NCBI GenBank assembly: GCA_040981125.1 | Contig: JANRMQ010000007.1 | Coordinates: 1-64,000, forward strand | Reading direction: 5' to 3' | DNA length: 64,000 bases | Source: DASSBQ01 sp040981125 | Lineage (GTDB): Bacteria > Nitrospirota > Nitrospiria > Nitrospirales > Nitrospiraceae | Part shown: one piece after another, positions 17,392-25,126 of the stretch | How the letters are laid out: each line of letters starts with the position of its first letter | Numbering within the stretch: the stretch's first letter is position 1 | Notes under the pieces: generated by a model | Told to the model about the DNA's origin: nothing | Seen by the model: the letters and a program-made list of their open reading frames with translations, nothing else | Database searches by the model: none | Translations under genes and position numbers: made by a program

Positions 17392-18129
17392 ATGCCGGCC
17401 TACTTCATTCTGTCGCAGGATATTCATGACGATTCAATCACCATCACCGGCGACTTACTGCATCATCTCCGTGCCAGCCTCCGCCTCCAGCCCAACGAAA
17501 CTCTTCACCTGACCGATGACCGCCGCCGGCGGCATCATGCGATCGTGACCGGCGTGACGCGCGACCGGCTTACGGCGAGGATTCTTCATAGCATCGAAGG
17601 ACCGGAACGACTCCATCCGAGGCTCACGCTGGGACAGGCAATCTTGAAGGGGGACCATATGGATTGGATCGTGCAGAAGGCGACGGAGTTGGGCGTCGAT
17701 ACGATTGTTCCGCTCATCACTCGTCGGAGCATCGTCCGCCCGCAGGAGGCTCGCATCGCCAACCAGACGTCGCGCTGGCAGCGCATCGCATGTGAAGCAG
17801 CGCAGCAGTCGGAGCAATGGCAGCTGCCGACCGTACAGGCGCCGGTAAAGCTCCATGAGTTCGTTGCTCAGTCAAACGGAACGCTACGATTGATTCTTGT
17901 TGAACGGGCCGGCGGCCAGAGACTGGGGGAGGTTCAGTTGCCAACGGGCTCGGATGCATCCATCGCGGTCGCGGTCGGTCCCGAAGGAGGCTGGCATGCT
18001 GAAGAGACGGCGATGGCTGAAGAACAGCGCTTTCAACCGATCACGCTCGGCGGCGCAATCTTACGATCGGAAACTGCGTCGCTGGCGGCGGTCGCGATCA
18101 TTCAAAGCCGTTCGAGCGTGCTGGGATGA
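17392..18129 (+). CDS. rsmE: 16S rRNA (uracil(1498)-N(3))-methyltransferase
   Basis: A 245-residue RsmE of the SPOUT superfamily, which methylates U1498 of 16S rRNA using S-adenosylmethionine. Visible motifs are HHLRASLR near the N terminus (PUA-like domain), KATELGVDTIVPL with RRS, and the knot motifs AVGPEGGW and LGGAILRSETAS, which hold the cofactor. The ATG at 17392 is preferred over a TTG nine bases upstream. It follows dnaJ by 38 bp with no terminator; dnaJ-rsmE linkage is common in bacteria. Confidence 0.96.
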   Translation: MPAYFILSQDIHDDSITITGDLLHHLRASLRLQPNETLHLTDDRRRRHHAIVTGVTRDRLTARILHSIEGPERLHPRLTLGQAILKGDHMDWIVQKATELGVDTIVPLITRRSIVRPQEARIANQTSRWQRIACEAAQQSEQWQLPTVQAPVKLHEFVAQSNGTLRLILVERAGGQRLGEVQLPTGSDASIAVAVGPEGGWHAEETAMAEEQRFQPITLGGAILRSETASLAAVAIIQSRSSVLG

Positions 18130-18154
18130 GTGACCGGCGTTCCTTGGATGAACA

Positions 18155-19123
18155 TTACCGGGGCGGTTCGATCCGGATGATCGAACCATTTTCCCCTGCC
18201 GCCCATCCATGCGAAGAATTGGGAAAGCTGAGGCCGAGGAACGAGACTTTCACTGAATTCGGCTGTTCTACCCAATTGAACCCGGCATCGTTGGTGCTGA
18301 GAATAAAGCCGCGTTCGCCGACGATCCATCCGGTTTGGGGGTCCGTGAACCGGATACGGATCAGGTCCGTCAGCTTATTGCAGGTCCGTCCGCAAGGCAG
18401 CGTGCGGTCGGCCCAATGAGCGCCGCCATCGGTCGTTTGAAAGAGCGCTCCCGCATTTCCCACGGTCCACCCATTGGCTTCATCGGTGAAGAATACATCA
18501 AAAAATGTGGCCGAGCTGTCCGTGCCCTGCGGCGACCACGTAACGCCGCCGTCTTCGGTGGCGAGAATCGTTCCCAGCGTTCCGACCGCCGTCCCGCGGC
18601 GTTCATTCACGAAGTGCACGCCATGCAGGGCCGCGCTGGTACCGCTGGTCTGATCAGCCCAGGTGGCGCCTCCGTCCGAGGTATGAAGGATCGTGCCGGA
18701 TCCCCCCACCATCCAGCCCCGGGTAGGAGAGACGAATGCAATGCCATATAATGGCGTCTGCACCGCAATGGGAACGGGAGTCCAGCTTTCTCCTCCGTCA
18801 ATCGATCGCCGCACGGTTCCGTTCGCGCCGATGGCCCATCCTCGCTTGTCGTCAATGAACAAGACGGCGGTCAATAGGGATCCGGTCCCGCTGCTGACCC
18901 GTTTCCATTTTTTGCCTCCGTCCGCTGTTTTGAGGATCGTCCCGTTCGCCCCGACGGCCCAACCCAGCATGGGGTTCCGGAAATACAGCCCCATCAACAT
19001 GGCTTGAGTGCCGCTTTTTTGCTGGACGATCGTGGCTTTTGACTCGGCGGCGGACGCGACCGGGCGCGGAGCGCAGACGAAGAGGACCAGAAGGCAGACC
19101 ACAAACGAGAATCGCTGACTCAT
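18155..19123 (-). CDS. Exported Ycf48-like beta-propeller protein
   Basis: A 322-residue protein with an N-terminal signal peptide (hydrophobic FVVCLLVLFVCAP, cleavage probably near AASA). The rest consists of seven repeats with the pattern GWxVGxxGTILxTxDGGxxW, of about 40 residues each. These are BNR/Ycf48-like blades, enough for a seven-bladed propeller. In phototrophs Ycf48 assists photosystem II assembly; non-phototrophic homologues are periplasmic or secreted proteins of unknown role, so the name describes only the fold. It lies 10 bp downstream of the TIG-repeat gene on the same strand and is probably cotranscribed with it. Confidence 0.85.
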   Translation of the reverse strand: MSQRFSFVVCLLVLFVCAPRPVASAAESKATIVQQKSGTQAMLMGLYFRNPMLGWAVGANGTILKTADGGKKWKRVSSGTGSLLTAVLFIDDKRGWAIGANGTVRRSIDGGESWTPVPIAVQTPLYGIAFVSPTRGWMVGGSGTILHTSDGGATWADQTSGTSAALHGVHFVNERRGTAVGTLGTILATEDGGVTWSPQGTDSSATFFDVFFTDEANGWTVGNAGALFQTTDGGAHWADRTLPCGRTCNKLTDLIRIRFTDPQTGWIVGERGFILSTNDAGFNWVEQPNSVKVSFLGLSFPNSSHGWAAGENGSIIRIEPPR

Positions 19124-19133
19124 AAAGTTGCCA

Positions 19134-20810
19134 TCATGGAGACGTAGAGGCTTCGGGGCGGGTATCGGTAAAGAATCCTTGATCGGGAAGCCCTTTGGCT
19201 TCGATCGTGAACGTGCCGGCTTCGAGCGTCAACCATTTCTTCGGTGTGCAGCACGATCCGTCGGGGCGGATGTCCCAAGAGCCGCGCCGTACGACAAGCG
19301 GACCGACCGTCGCATCCGCGGTAAACTCATGTTTTTTCCCGATGCCGAACACATGGCGGCGGGGCACGCGCACCTTAATTTCCGTATCGGTCCAGGACGT
19401 GACGATGGCGGCGATGTTGTTGAACAACACTTCAGTCCGGGACACATTTTCATGGAGATCCAGATCTCCCCGTTTAAAAATATTCTCCCGCAAGCCGAGT
19501 TGCGACTCTTCGCGAGTCTTCAAGAACGAGCCGAAGCCGGATCCCTTGATGGTCACGATGTCGTCCAATCCGGCCGATGTCGGCTCGTAGGAATCGATTT
19601 TCGGGGTGGTCAACGTGAATGTTCCAGCTTCAGTGGAAACCGTACCCTGCTCTTCACAGCAGCTGCCGTCCGCTTTGGGCTTGCCTGCCGTCCGTTCAAC
19701 GACAACGGGACCGCTTTGCGCGCTGAACGGAACCCACACGTCGATCCGGTCGTCATGCCATCGATAGATCACAGCCGGCACGCCGCCGATGAGCACGCGG
19801 TTGCTCGTCTCGGCAAAATCAATATAGTTGAACGGCGTCGAGCCGCTTTCCGAGTAGAACCCAAAGTGTTCTCCCGAAATCCTCAGCAGAGATCCGATCG
19901 GGGCGCTGGTGGGACTCACGGCCGTCGCTTTAGGCACCTCGACGGTGAATGTCCCGAGCGACCGTTCCTGTCCGTCGTGCTTCAGCACGACCGGACCCGT
20001 TTGCGCGTCCAACGGCACGTGCAACACAATCACTCCATCGGTCCACTGGGCGATCGCGGTCGGCCGGCCTCCCAGCAGCACGGAATCCCCGGACGATTTG
20101 GCGGCGCCGAAATTTTGGCCGAACAACACGACCTTGGTCCCGACCGGACCATTCATCGGATCCATGCGAATGGAAGGCAGCACCGTAATCGGAAGACTAT
20201 TGCTGGTCGTGTACCGGACGGGGGCGCAGCAGGACCCGTCCGGCTGAGGGTCCGTTGACGCCAGACGGATCTGAATGTCGCCTGATGTCACATTGGCGGG
20301 CAGAACGATGTCGATTTTGTCATCCCGCCATTTTTTGGGGCGCACGGAGATGCCGCCCACCGTCACGTCATTCACGCCGAACAGGCTGTTGGGATCCCGT
20401 GGACCGGCGGTATTCCCGAAATGCCGCCCGATAATCTGTAATTCAGAGCCCGGCACGGCATCGGCGGGAGAGACCGACAGAATGGTAGGCCGCAGGACGG
20501 AGAAAGTTCCGGCCGCCATCTTCTTCTTTCCGATGATGACTTCCACCGGACCGTTCTCGACGGACGAAGGGACTTTGACTTCGATCAAATCCGGCTCCCA
20601 CCGCTGAACCAGCGCATTCACTCCGCGGAATTTCACCTGGTTTGCGCGAGTCGATTTGAACGGACCGAAGCCTTTCCCGGTTATTGAAACCGTCGCACCG
20701 GGAAGCGCCGCATCGGGAACGACTTGCGCCTGTTGGGACGCCGCATGGGAAGAGACAGACGTCATGATGAGCAGAAGCGCGCTCGCAATGAGGAATCGGA
20801 CGCCTTGCAT
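19134..20810 (-). CDS. Exported IPT/TIG-repeat protein with DGSCC motifs
   Basis: A 558-residue protein starting at ATG 20810, with AAGGAG ten bases upstream. A signal peptide (FLIASALLLIMTSVSSHA) is followed by five immunoglobulin-like IPT/TIG domains of about 90-110 residues, each starting with a P-x-G-S/T pattern and a GxxFG turn. Three domains contain the same short sequence, DGSCC, near their last strands. These vicinal cysteines are unusual in TIG domains and could form a disulphide or bind metal. Probably cell-surface or periplasmic. Longer in-frame starts up to 20960 lack a ribosome-binding site. It is likely cotranscribed with the Ycf48-like gene from the promoter near 21010. Confidence 0.82.
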   Translation of the reverse strand: MQGVRFLIASALLLIMTSVSSHAASQQAQVVPDAALPGATVSITGKGFGPFKSTRANQVKFRGVNALVQRWEPDLIEVKVPSSVENGPVEVIIGKKKMAAGTFSVLRPTILSVSPADAVPGSELQIIGRHFGNTAGPRDPNSLFGVNDVTVGGISVRPKKWRDDKIDIVLPANVTSGDIQIRLASTDPQPDGSCCAPVRYTTSNSLPITVLPSIRMDPMNGPVGTKVVLFGQNFGAAKSSGDSVLLGGRPTAIAQWTDGVIVLHVPLDAQTGPVVLKHDGQERSLGTFTVEVPKATAVSPTSAPIGSLLRISGEHFGFYSESGSTPFNYIDFAETSNRVLIGGVPAVIYRWHDDRIDVWVPFSAQSGPVVVERTAGKPKADGSCCEEQGTVSTEAGTFTLTTPKIDSYEPTSAGLDDIVTIKGSGFGSFLKTREESQLGLRENIFKRGDLDLHENVSRTEVLFNNIAAIVTSWTDTEIKVRVPRRHVFGIGKKHEFTADATVGPLVVRRGSWDIRPDGSCCTPKKWLTLEAGTFTIEAKGLPDQGFFTDTRPEASTSP

Positions 20811-20983
20811 AGAAGAATGCTCCTTCAACTGCACGAGATGACTTCGTGGCCCGAGACACCGAGCCGGTCGAACCATAACCATGTAGACATTGCGGTAGTC
20901 GCCCCACACGTGGCACACAACCCCACGCGACTGAGGCATGAAGGCCGAAACGGGGGGCACAGCGTCAGGCGAAGGGACAACCG

Positions 20984-21013
20984 ACTATAGCAAGCGGTTT
21001 TTTTTCATGTCAA
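20984..21013 (-). promoter_or_regulatory. Sigma70-type promoter for the TIG/Ycf48-like operon
   Basis: On the - strand a perfect TTGACA (21008-21013) and TATAGT (20984-20989) are separated by 18 bp that include a run of eight A. It lies about 175 bp upstream of the TIG gene start. The rest of the 20811-21144 interval holds no gene that I can support. Confidence 0.65.
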
Positions 21014-21144
21014 GGAGAGGACATCGCGCGGCGCTCGCGATGAACGCCACATCGCGCCGTGAATCAAGCGATGCGGATTCGTGCGGCGCCCCTATCTTTG
21101 TAGATATCCCGCGAACTCTGTGCGCCCGCGAGGCCGGGGAACAG

Positions 21145-21612
21145 CTACGAAATTTCAATGATCAATTCGAGCTCGACGGGAGAGTTCAGCGGCAGTTCGG
21201 CAGCTCCTACGGCCACGCGGGCATGGCGTCCCGCTTCGCCAAAGATCTGAACGAGCAAATCGGACGCCCCATTGATCACGGCCGGCTGTTGGACAAACCC
21301 TTCGGCCGAGGCCACATGCCCTACCATGCGCACCATCTTCTTGATGCGATCCAGCGCTCCCAGTTCTTGCCGCGCAATGGCCAATGCGTTCAAAACCGCA
21401 GTTCGAGCCGCGTCACGGCCTTGATCCGGAGTCACCTCCCGTCCGACCTTGCCCGTGAGCGTCAATTGTCCGTCTCGAAACGGAAGCACGCCGCTCAAAA
21501 ACAGCAGATTCCCCGACCGGACAGCCGGGACATAACTCGCGACCGGTTTCGGCGGCGACGGTAACTCGATGTGTAACTCGCGAAGTCGTGCATCGAAAGA
21601 CATCCGGATCAT
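21145..21612 (-). CDS. RidA (YjgF/YER057c/UK114) family protein
   Basis: A 155-residue RidA-like protein, somewhat longer than the 125-130 residues of classical RidA and of the YjgH-like type. It carries FLSGVLPFRDGQL, a central GRDAARTAVLNALA helix and VRMVGHVAS. The end, VAVGAAELPLNSPVELELIIE, is where RidA proteins carry RxxV and the acidic ligand of the enamine/imine hydrolase site. Arg is present in HARVAVG. It probably hydrolyses reactive imines or related metabolites. Its ATG overlaps the deoB stop (ATGA), so it is the last gene of the coupled - strand run. Confidence 0.88.
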   Translation of the reverse strand: MIRMSFDARLRELHIELPSPPKPVASYVPAVRSGNLLFLSGVLPFRDGQLTLTGKVGREVTPDQGRDAARTAVLNALAIARQELGALDRIKKMVRMVGHVASAEGFVQQPAVINGASDLLVQIFGEAGRHARVAVGAAELPLNSPVELELIIEIS

Positions 21613-22763
21613 CCCCCGCGCAACGAATCAAGAAAACTGTCGCCGACCGGTATTTTGGCCACACCGAGCGCCTCACCGATGGTTTGTCCCAGATCGGAAG
21701 CGGTGGGCCTCGACCCGAGGTTCACGCCCCTGGCCAGTTTCGGTCCTGTAACCAGCAACGGCGCATACTCGCGCGAATGTCCCGGTGTCGGGCGGCTCAA
21801 ATCGCACCCATGATCCGCGGTGATGATCAATGCATCGCCGGGCTTCAACTGTTTCTGAAAGTCGGTCAGCCGACGATCAACTTCTTCCAGCGCATGAACC
21901 GAATCTTCCAGACTGGGCGAGAGCACCTCGAGCGTCGCGAACAGCAGGCCGCGCGGGACTCGGCTGAAGAGACCAAGCAGCTCATCCAGGGCTTCGCGAT
22001 ACCCTGAAACCAATGCCGAGCGCGTCACGCCACGCCCGCTGAACAGATCCCCCACCTTTCCGATTCCAATGATCAATTGGCTGGCGCGGCTCAACTGATC
22101 CAAAAGCGTCGCTCCCGGTGGTTCACTTACGAAATGCCGGCGGCGCTCCTCGGATGACAAGCTTCCGGCATGGTGATTAAACGGATGGGTCACGATTCTC
22201 ACGATCGGGTATCGGCTTTTCGCAACCCGGCGAACCTCTCGGCCCATTCGGTACAATTCCTCGGCCGGCGCGACCGCTTCGTGGGCCGCCAAATGAATGA
22301 CGCCGACATCATCGATCCAGGCCATGGGCGCACCGGACCGCTTATGTTCGGCGATCAATTCGCTCAGAGAGTCGAGTCCTGATCCCACCCCATTGCCGAG
22401 GGTCTTCCGGCCGATCGCAGCCGTGATCATGTCCTCCAGCGCCGGTGTGAATCCGCCGCGGACTCCGCTTTCTTGGTCCAAAGGACAACAGGCGATCTCC
22501 CAATGTCCCGCAACGGAATCCTTCCCTTTCGAGACGAACCCCATACGACCGAAGCAGCCTTCGGGTTGCGCGATCGGGCGGATCCCGGTAAATTCACCGA
22601 GATGGCCGAGACCGAGATTTTCCAAGTTCGGCAGGCGCACGCCTCCCGCCGCCTCACACAAATGCGCCAGCGTATTACAGTCGGCGTCCCCGTACTGCGC
22701 CGCGTCGGGCAAGGAGCCGATTCCCACCCCGTCCAATACGAGAAGAAAAATCCGATTAATCAT
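21609..22763 (-). CDS. deoB: Phosphopentomutase
   Basis: A 384-residue alkaline-phosphatase-superfamily mutase that interconverts ribose or deoxyribose 1- and 5-phosphates. The N terminus has the metal-binding LVLDGVGIGSLPDAAQYGD. KGKDSVAGHWE marks the active-site region with the phosphothreonine equivalent, here in a DS context. The C-terminal ITADHGCDLSRPTPGHSREYAPL carries the other metal ligands. The serine in DSVAGHWE is worth noting because many DeoB proteins have Thr. The ATG at 22763 starts the family N terminus; a longer frame to 22784 adds seven residues. With deoC beside it, this is a nucleoside-catabolism pair. Confidence 0.95.
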   Translation of the reverse strand: MINRIFLLVLDGVGIGSLPDAAQYGDADCNTLAHLCEAAGGVRLPNLENLGLGHLGEFTGIRPIAQPEGCFGRMGFVSKGKDSVAGHWEIACCPLDQESGVRGGFTPALEDMITAAIGRKTLGNGVGSGLDSLSELIAEHKRSGAPMAWIDDVGVIHLAAHEAVAPAEELYRMGREVRRVAKSRYPIVRIVTHPFNHHAGSLSSEERRRHFVSEPPGATLLDQLSRASQLIIGIGKVGDLFSGRGVTRSALVSGYREALDELLGLFSRVPRGLLFATLEVLSPSLEDSVHALEEVDRRLTDFQKQLKPGDALIITADHGCDLSRPTPGHSREYAPLLVTGPKLARGVNLGSRPTASDLGQTIGEALGVAKIPVGDSFLDSLRGG

Positions 22764-22850
22764 GCGGGGCACTATATAGCACAATCATCTCGTGAACAAT
22801 ATTCCCGCGGGTTTGCCGGCACATCGGCGCCATCTCCTCGGCACGCCGCC

Positions 22851-23540
22851 TCACCCGCTGCGCGGTAATCCGGCGCGCCATTCGTGAAGAATTTTGACGC
22901 TTGCGCTCGTGCCGATTCGATCGGCCCCTGCCTCCAGCATAGCGACAAGAGTCTTCAAGTCACGGATGCCGCCCGACGCTTTTACTTTTGCGCGACCGCC
23001 CACCGCTTCCTTCATCAGCCGGACGTCGTCCACCGTCGCGCCGGCGGGCCCGAACCCGGTGGAGGTTTTCACATAGTCCATACCCGCCTCCACGGCCAGC
23101 CGGCATGCCGTGACTTTTTCGTCCCGCGTCAGAAAGCAGGTCTCAAGTATTACTTTATGTCCGACCCCCGGCGTGGCCCGGACTACTTCGGCCATATCGT
23201 TGCGCACGAAATCCGTATCCCCCGACTTCATCCGGGAGACATTCAGAACCATGTCCAGCTCTCCAGCGCCACGCGCCGCCGCCTCTTCGGCTTCCGCAAC
23301 TTTGCTGGCTGTCGTCTGTCCGCCCAGTGGAAATCCAATGGGGATTCCGACTGTGATGGAAGTTCCCGCGACGGCAGCCACCGCCTCCGCGACGTAACAG
23401 GGCGGAACGAAGATCACGGCAAAGCCATGCTCCTTCGCCTCATCGCAGAGCCGTAGGACGTCAGCCCGTGTCGCATCCGGTCTGAGAATCGTATGGTCGA
23501 TGAGCCCGGTCACACCTTCACGTAAAGGATTCAGAATCAT
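22851..23540 (-). CDS. deoC: Deoxyribose-phosphate aldolase
   Basis: A 229-residue TIM-barrel aldolase that cleaves 2-deoxyribose 5-phosphate to glyceraldehyde 3-phosphate and acetaldehyde. The Schiff-base lysine lies in YVKTSTGF, the second conserved lysine in KVKASGGIR, and the proton-relay Asp in ELDMVLNV. GTSASVKIL closes the phosphate site. The ATG at 23540 has GGAG six bases upstream; an ATG at 23552 would add four residues. The gene is separated from deoB by 87 bp without a clear terminator. Confidence 0.95.
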   Translation of the reverse strand: MILNPLREGVTGLIDHTILRPDATRADVLRLCDEAKEHGFAVIFVPPCYVAEAVAAVAGTSITVGIPIGFPLGGQTTASKVAEAEEAAARGAGELDMVLNVSRMKSGDTDFVRNDMAEVVRATPGVGHKVILETCFLTRDEKVTACRLAVEAGMDYVKTSTGFGPAGATVDDVRLMKEAVGGRAKVKASGGIRDLKTLVAMLEAGADRIGTSASVKILHEWRAGLPRSG

Positions 23541-23570
23541 GATGCGCTCCATGAAGTTCCATCGAGGCCG

Positions 23571-24617
23571 TCAAGCTCGATGAGGCCTGATGCTGGCGCG
23601 GGATTGTTTGCGAAAGGGCTGCTTTTGAAACTTCTCCACCGCGCGGTTATGTTCTTCCAATGAAGAAGAAAAATAATGAGTCCCGTCATTGCGGGATACG
23701 AAGTATAGATACGGAGTCTGGGACGGGAAGAGCGCCGCTCGGATCGACTGGACGCCGGGATTCGCAATGGGTCCGGGCGGCAACCCTTGGACACGATAGG
23801 TGTTGTAAGGACTGGGGCTCGACAGGTCGCGCTTACGTAGATTCCCGTCAAAAGCCGCCAATCCGTAAATCACCGTGGGATCGCTCTGCAATGGAATCCT
23901 ACGCCGCAGCCGGTTGTGAAAAACGGCCGCGATTAATTCCCGCTCCTCCTGCACCCCCGTCTCCTTTTCCACCACCGAGGCCAAGGTCAATACTTCGTGC
24001 AGCGTGAGATTCAATTGTTTCGCCCGCTGTTGCAGATCGTCCGTCCACACACGCTTCACCCCGTCCACCAACGCTCGAATCACTTCCTTGGCCTTCGTCG
24101 CCCGAGCGAAGTAATAGGTGTCAGGAAAAAGATAGCCTTCGAGAGACGCAGCCTCGATACCGATCGACCGGATAAACTCCGTGTCCCGCACGAGGTGTAG
24201 AAACTCCGCCATATCGGTCAACTCCAGCTGGCCCAGCAATTGCCCGATCTGAGCCATCGTAAAGCCCTCCGGAATCGTCACCGGATGCAGGATCACCCGT
24301 CCGGCGAGCAGCTTGCTCAGGATCTGCTCGGCCGACATGGCGGCATTCAGTTCATACTCGCCCGGGTGAATTTTACGATCGGCCGCCTTTGCTTTCCCCA
24401 GCAAGATGAAAGCGGCCCGGCTCTTGATCAGATGCTCGCGCTTCAGCAGGCTGGCAGCCTGTTGGTAGGAACTGCCCTCGGGAATGACGACAATCTGAGC
24501 AGGAGGCTCTTGGTCCGGACTAACAACCGGACGTTGAGCCCATCGAAGAGCCTGGTACCCCGCCATGCCGGCAAGGCACAGAACAATCAGGATCCATAGA
24601 AGAGGTCGATTCTTCAT
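23571..24617 (-). CDS. mltG: Endolytic murein transglycosylase MltG
   Basis: A 348-residue YceG/MltG protein. One N-terminal membrane helix (LLWILIVLCLAGMAGY) anchors it in the inner membrane, followed by a LysM-like region and the YceG catalytic domain. The catalytic glutamate is in ASVVEKETG, with AVFHNRLRRRIPLQSDPTVIYG and PYNTYRVQGLPPGPIANPG as further family blocks. It cleaves nascent glycan strands and limits their length. The ATG at 24617 has GAGG seven bases upstream. Its first 33 codons overlap the 3' end of ruvX in another frame. Confidence 0.94.
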   Translation of the reverse strand: MKNRPLLWILIVLCLAGMAGYQALRWAQRPVVSPDQEPPAQIVVIPEGSSYQQAASLLKREHLIKSRAAFILLGKAKAADRKIHPGEYELNAAMSAEQILSKLLAGRVILHPVTIPEGFTMAQIGQLLGQLELTDMAEFLHLVRDTEFIRSIGIEAASLEGYLFPDTYYFARATKAKEVIRALVDGVKRVWTDDLQQRAKQLNLTLHEVLTLASVVEKETGVQEERELIAAVFHNRLRRRIPLQSDPTVIYGLAAFDGNLRKRDLSSPSPYNTYRVQGLPPGPIANPGVQSIRAALFPSQTPYLYFVSRNDGTHYFSSSLEEHNRAVEKFQKQPFRKQSRASIRPHRA

Positions 24618-25122
24618 CCGCATCCTCGACAGCATTCATCCCCTGATCGACGCCGCCGCCCTGCGCCGATCCTTCACCGGAGAAATCCGGCGTCTCCGCC
24701 GGCTTGGAGCGACTCTCAAGATAACTCTGAAGAAGGATCGCCGCCGCGATACGATCGACGGTGCCTTTCCGTTTTTTTCGACTGACATCGGCGGCGATGA
24801 GCACCTCTTCCGCCGACTTGGTGGTCATCCGCTCGTCCCAGGTCACCACCGGAACGCTCAAAGCTCCCTTCAGGCGCTCCACGAATTCCTGCACCGACCG
24901 AGCCGCGGGGCCGATCTCGCCGTTGAGGCGCAGAGGCAACCCGATGACCACCTCCGCGACATTATGCTCGCGCACCAGACGATCGATATGCTTGAGGTCG
25001 GCGTCCAGCGTGCGCCGCTCGTAGGTCTCCAACGGCTGCCCGGTCCATCCAAGCTCATCGCTGAGCGCGACGCCGATCCGCTTCGTCCCGTGGTCCAGAG
25101 CCAAAATACGTGTGCCTGGCAT
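24520..25122 (-). CDS. ruvX: Holliday junction resolvase-like protein RuvX/YqgF
   Basis: A 200-residue YqgF-family RNase H-fold nuclease, implicated in 16S rRNA 5'-end processing and possibly in junction resolution. The core (residues 1-140) has ALDHGTKRIGVALSD, VVIGLPLRLNGEIG, DERMTTKSAE and DRIAAAILLQSYL, with the acidic active-site residues in the expected places. The C-terminal 60 residues are extra compared with the usual 138-150 length, of low complexity, and largely overlap the start of mltG. The ATG at 25122 lies four bases after the alaS stop, so it is translationally close-coupled. Confidence 0.9.
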   Translation of the reverse strand: MPGTRILALDHGTKRIGVALSDELGWTGQPLETYERRTLDADLKHIDRLVREHNVAEVVIGLPLRLNGEIGPAARSVQEFVERLKGALSVPVVTWDERMTTKSAEEVLIAADVSRKKRKGTVDRIAAAILLQSYLESRSKPAETPDFSGEGSAQGGGVDQGMNAVEDADEESTSSMDPDCSVPCRHGGVPGSSMGSTSGC

Positions 25123-25126
25123 GAGT

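Noticed and set aside
19128..20258. A 376-codon + strand frame opposite the TIG gene
   Set aside because: Antisense shadow; the - strand TIG protein has signal peptide, repeats and ribosome-binding site.
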